Made by a program: the position numbers and the translations under genes. The notes under the pieces were generated by a model, which had not been told where the DNA came from, did not search any database, and was given only the letters and a program-made list of their open reading frames with translations. This document shows positions 5,640 to 6,363 of a DNA stretch of 6,363 nucleotides, piece by piece. Where the stretch lies: assembly GCA_007127495.1 (NCBI GenBank), contig SKZG01000478.1, forward strand, positions 1 to 6,363. Reading direction: 5' to 3'. This DNA is from Planctomycetales bacterium. GTDB taxonomy: Bacteria > Planctomycetota > Planctomycetia > Pirellulales > Thermoguttaceae. The first letter of the stretch is position 1, and every line of letters begins with the position of its first letter.

Positions 5640-6363
5640 ATGCGAACCCTTCCACATGAAGCAGATTCCTCGCGCCGACATGCATGCAAAGGGGACAGCC
5701 CCATTTTCGCGGCGGAAAGGGCAGCTCGTAGGGCAGAAACGCCCTTTGTGCCGCGAAAATTGGGACAGTACCCGTGTGAACGCGTTCGCCTGCCGAAAAG
5801 CCGCAAAGCAGGCGCTGCGTCAACAACCATGGCGATTGCCTGCATTGCTTTCATTGCGGCCGTCGGGTGCCTCGCTTCCGCGGTCGAGGCCCAGCAGGCG
5901 ACCGTCACCACCCCCTTCCATTCGAGCAGCAACAGCTTCTTCGAGCAGATCGGCACTCAATGGGGGGTGCGAGGCCCCAATTTCCACTTTCAGTTTGGCG
6001 GCGGCCCGGGAATGGGCCGCCCCGCCTTCGGGAATCCCGATCCCACAGCCGGGATCCGAAGCGGTTGGGCGTGGCAGTCGGGGCCGTGGTCGGCCGACTT
6101 CAATTTCATCGCCGCGCAAGGCAACCGAAGCAGTATGATATCGCAGGCACCAAGCGTTACCCTTCCGCAGGGGGGCACTGGATTCTTTTCCGACACCTCG
6201 CAAAGCCCGTTTGTGATCGGCTTCGTGCCCGTTGTAGGCGGCGCGCCGCAACTGCCTTTCTCGCCGGTTTCTTTGCCCGCCGGGTTCGGGCTCCCGTATT
6301 CCAACGTCGGACCGGCGTACCCTGAGCAGGGCAACCCTCGGGTGCAGGCCATGCTCCAGGCAC
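5640..6363 (+). CDS. Predicted exported protein, Gly/Pro/Gln-rich, C-terminus outside window
   Basis: The frame is open from the ATG at 5640 to the end of the window, so the gene is partial. The part from the second ATG at 5829 is clearly protein-like: a hydrophobic stretch MAIACIAFIAAVGCLASAVE ending in VEA before QQ, a plausible signal peptidase I site, then TTPFHSSSNSFFEQIG, a glycine-rich GGGPGMGRP segment, aromatic-rich repeats (GWAWQSGPWSADFNF), and SQSPFVIGFVPVVGG. I associate this pattern with secreted hypothetical proteins of planctomycetes, from memory only; no function is known to me. The start is uncertain. The ATG at 5640 has AAAGGA 8 bases upstream and a candidate promoter; the ATG at 5829 has no Shine-Dalgarno, and its signal peptide would lack basic residues, which do occur just upstream (RLPKSRK). 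The longer form, however, translates through the palindromic repeat, adding 63 residues. A GTG at 5748 is a third option. Confidence 0.65.
   Translation, partial: MRTLPHEADSSRRHACKGDSPIFAAERAARRAETPFVPRKLGQYPCERVRLPKSRKAGAASTTMAIACIAFIAAVGCLASAVEAQQATVTTPFHSSSNSFFEQIGTQWGVRGPNFHFQFGGGPGMGRPAFGNPDPTAGIRSGWAWQSGPWSADFNFIAAQGNRSSMISQAPSVTLPQGGTGFFSDTSQSPFVIGFVPVVGGAPQLPFSPVSLPAGFGLPYSNVGPAYPEQGNPRVQAMLQA
5691..5773. repeat. 83-base palindromic REP/MITE-like repeat
   Basis: Two arms, 5703-5722 and 5741-5760, are inverted copies with 18 of 20 matches (ATTTTCGCGGC..AAAGGGC against its complement), around an 18-base loop. Outside them lie GGGGACAGCCCC (5691-5702) and TGGGACAGTACCC (5761-5773), related GGGACAG blocks on both flanks. 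This form resembles the short palindromic elements linked to REP/Y1-type transposases, which are mobilised in trans. No transposase is in the window and no target-site duplication is evident. It lies inside the open 5' frame of the exported-protein gene. Confidence 0.7.

Noticed and set aside
5435..5956. Upstream extension of the TIM-barrel frame to a distant ATG.
   Set aside because: It would cross the divergent promoter region and the palindromic repeat; the GTG at 5434 has a strong Shine-Dalgarno and fits the fold's start.

Overview
The window is GC-rich, densely packed bacterial DNA. It most resembles a planctomycete, probably of the Pirellulales type. The reasons are the style of the RsgA and HflX proteins, an FHA protein upstream of rsgA, a secreted Gly/Pro/Gln-rich protein of a kind I associate with planctomycetes, and a short GGGGACAG-type palindromic repeat. 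This assignment is from memory of such proteins and is inference.

Left part (1-773). The window opens inside the last 50 codons of a ribbon-helix-helix (HicB/CopG-like) protein on the plus strand. Its 3' end overlaps the 3' end of a convergent class A RNase P RNA gene (rnpB, minus strand, about 141-583). The P1 helix can be drawn between the two ends, and a good -10 box lies just upstream of the RNA. A 190-base spacer holds this minus-strand promoter, a separate sigma70-like promoter facing right, and a fragment resembling the repeat found near the right end.

Middle (774-4676). Four plus-strand genes probably form one operon: a short FHA-domain protein, rsgA (circularly permuted GTPase of 30S subunit maturation), hflX (ribosome-splitting GTPase) and a short-chain dehydrogenase/reductase. 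With rnpB next door, most of this stretch concerns ribosomes and RNA. The FHA protein suggests a link to Ser/Thr phosphorylation.

Right part (4682-6363). A minus-strand TIM-barrel protein (sugar phosphate isomerase/epimerase superfamily) converges on the dehydrogenase with a gap of only 5 bases. Its GTG start has a very strong Shine-Dalgarno sequence. Upstream is a divergent control region where a 9-bp inverted repeat supplies a TTGCCA -35 box in each direction, each 18 bases from a -10-like box. The plus-strand promoter leads to an unfinished gene for a predicted exported protein. An 83-base palindromic repeat lies inside its open 5' coding frame, ahead of the signal peptide. Apart from that gene and the HicB-like fragment, the genes appear intact. 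No tRNA, CRISPR array or transposase is visible.
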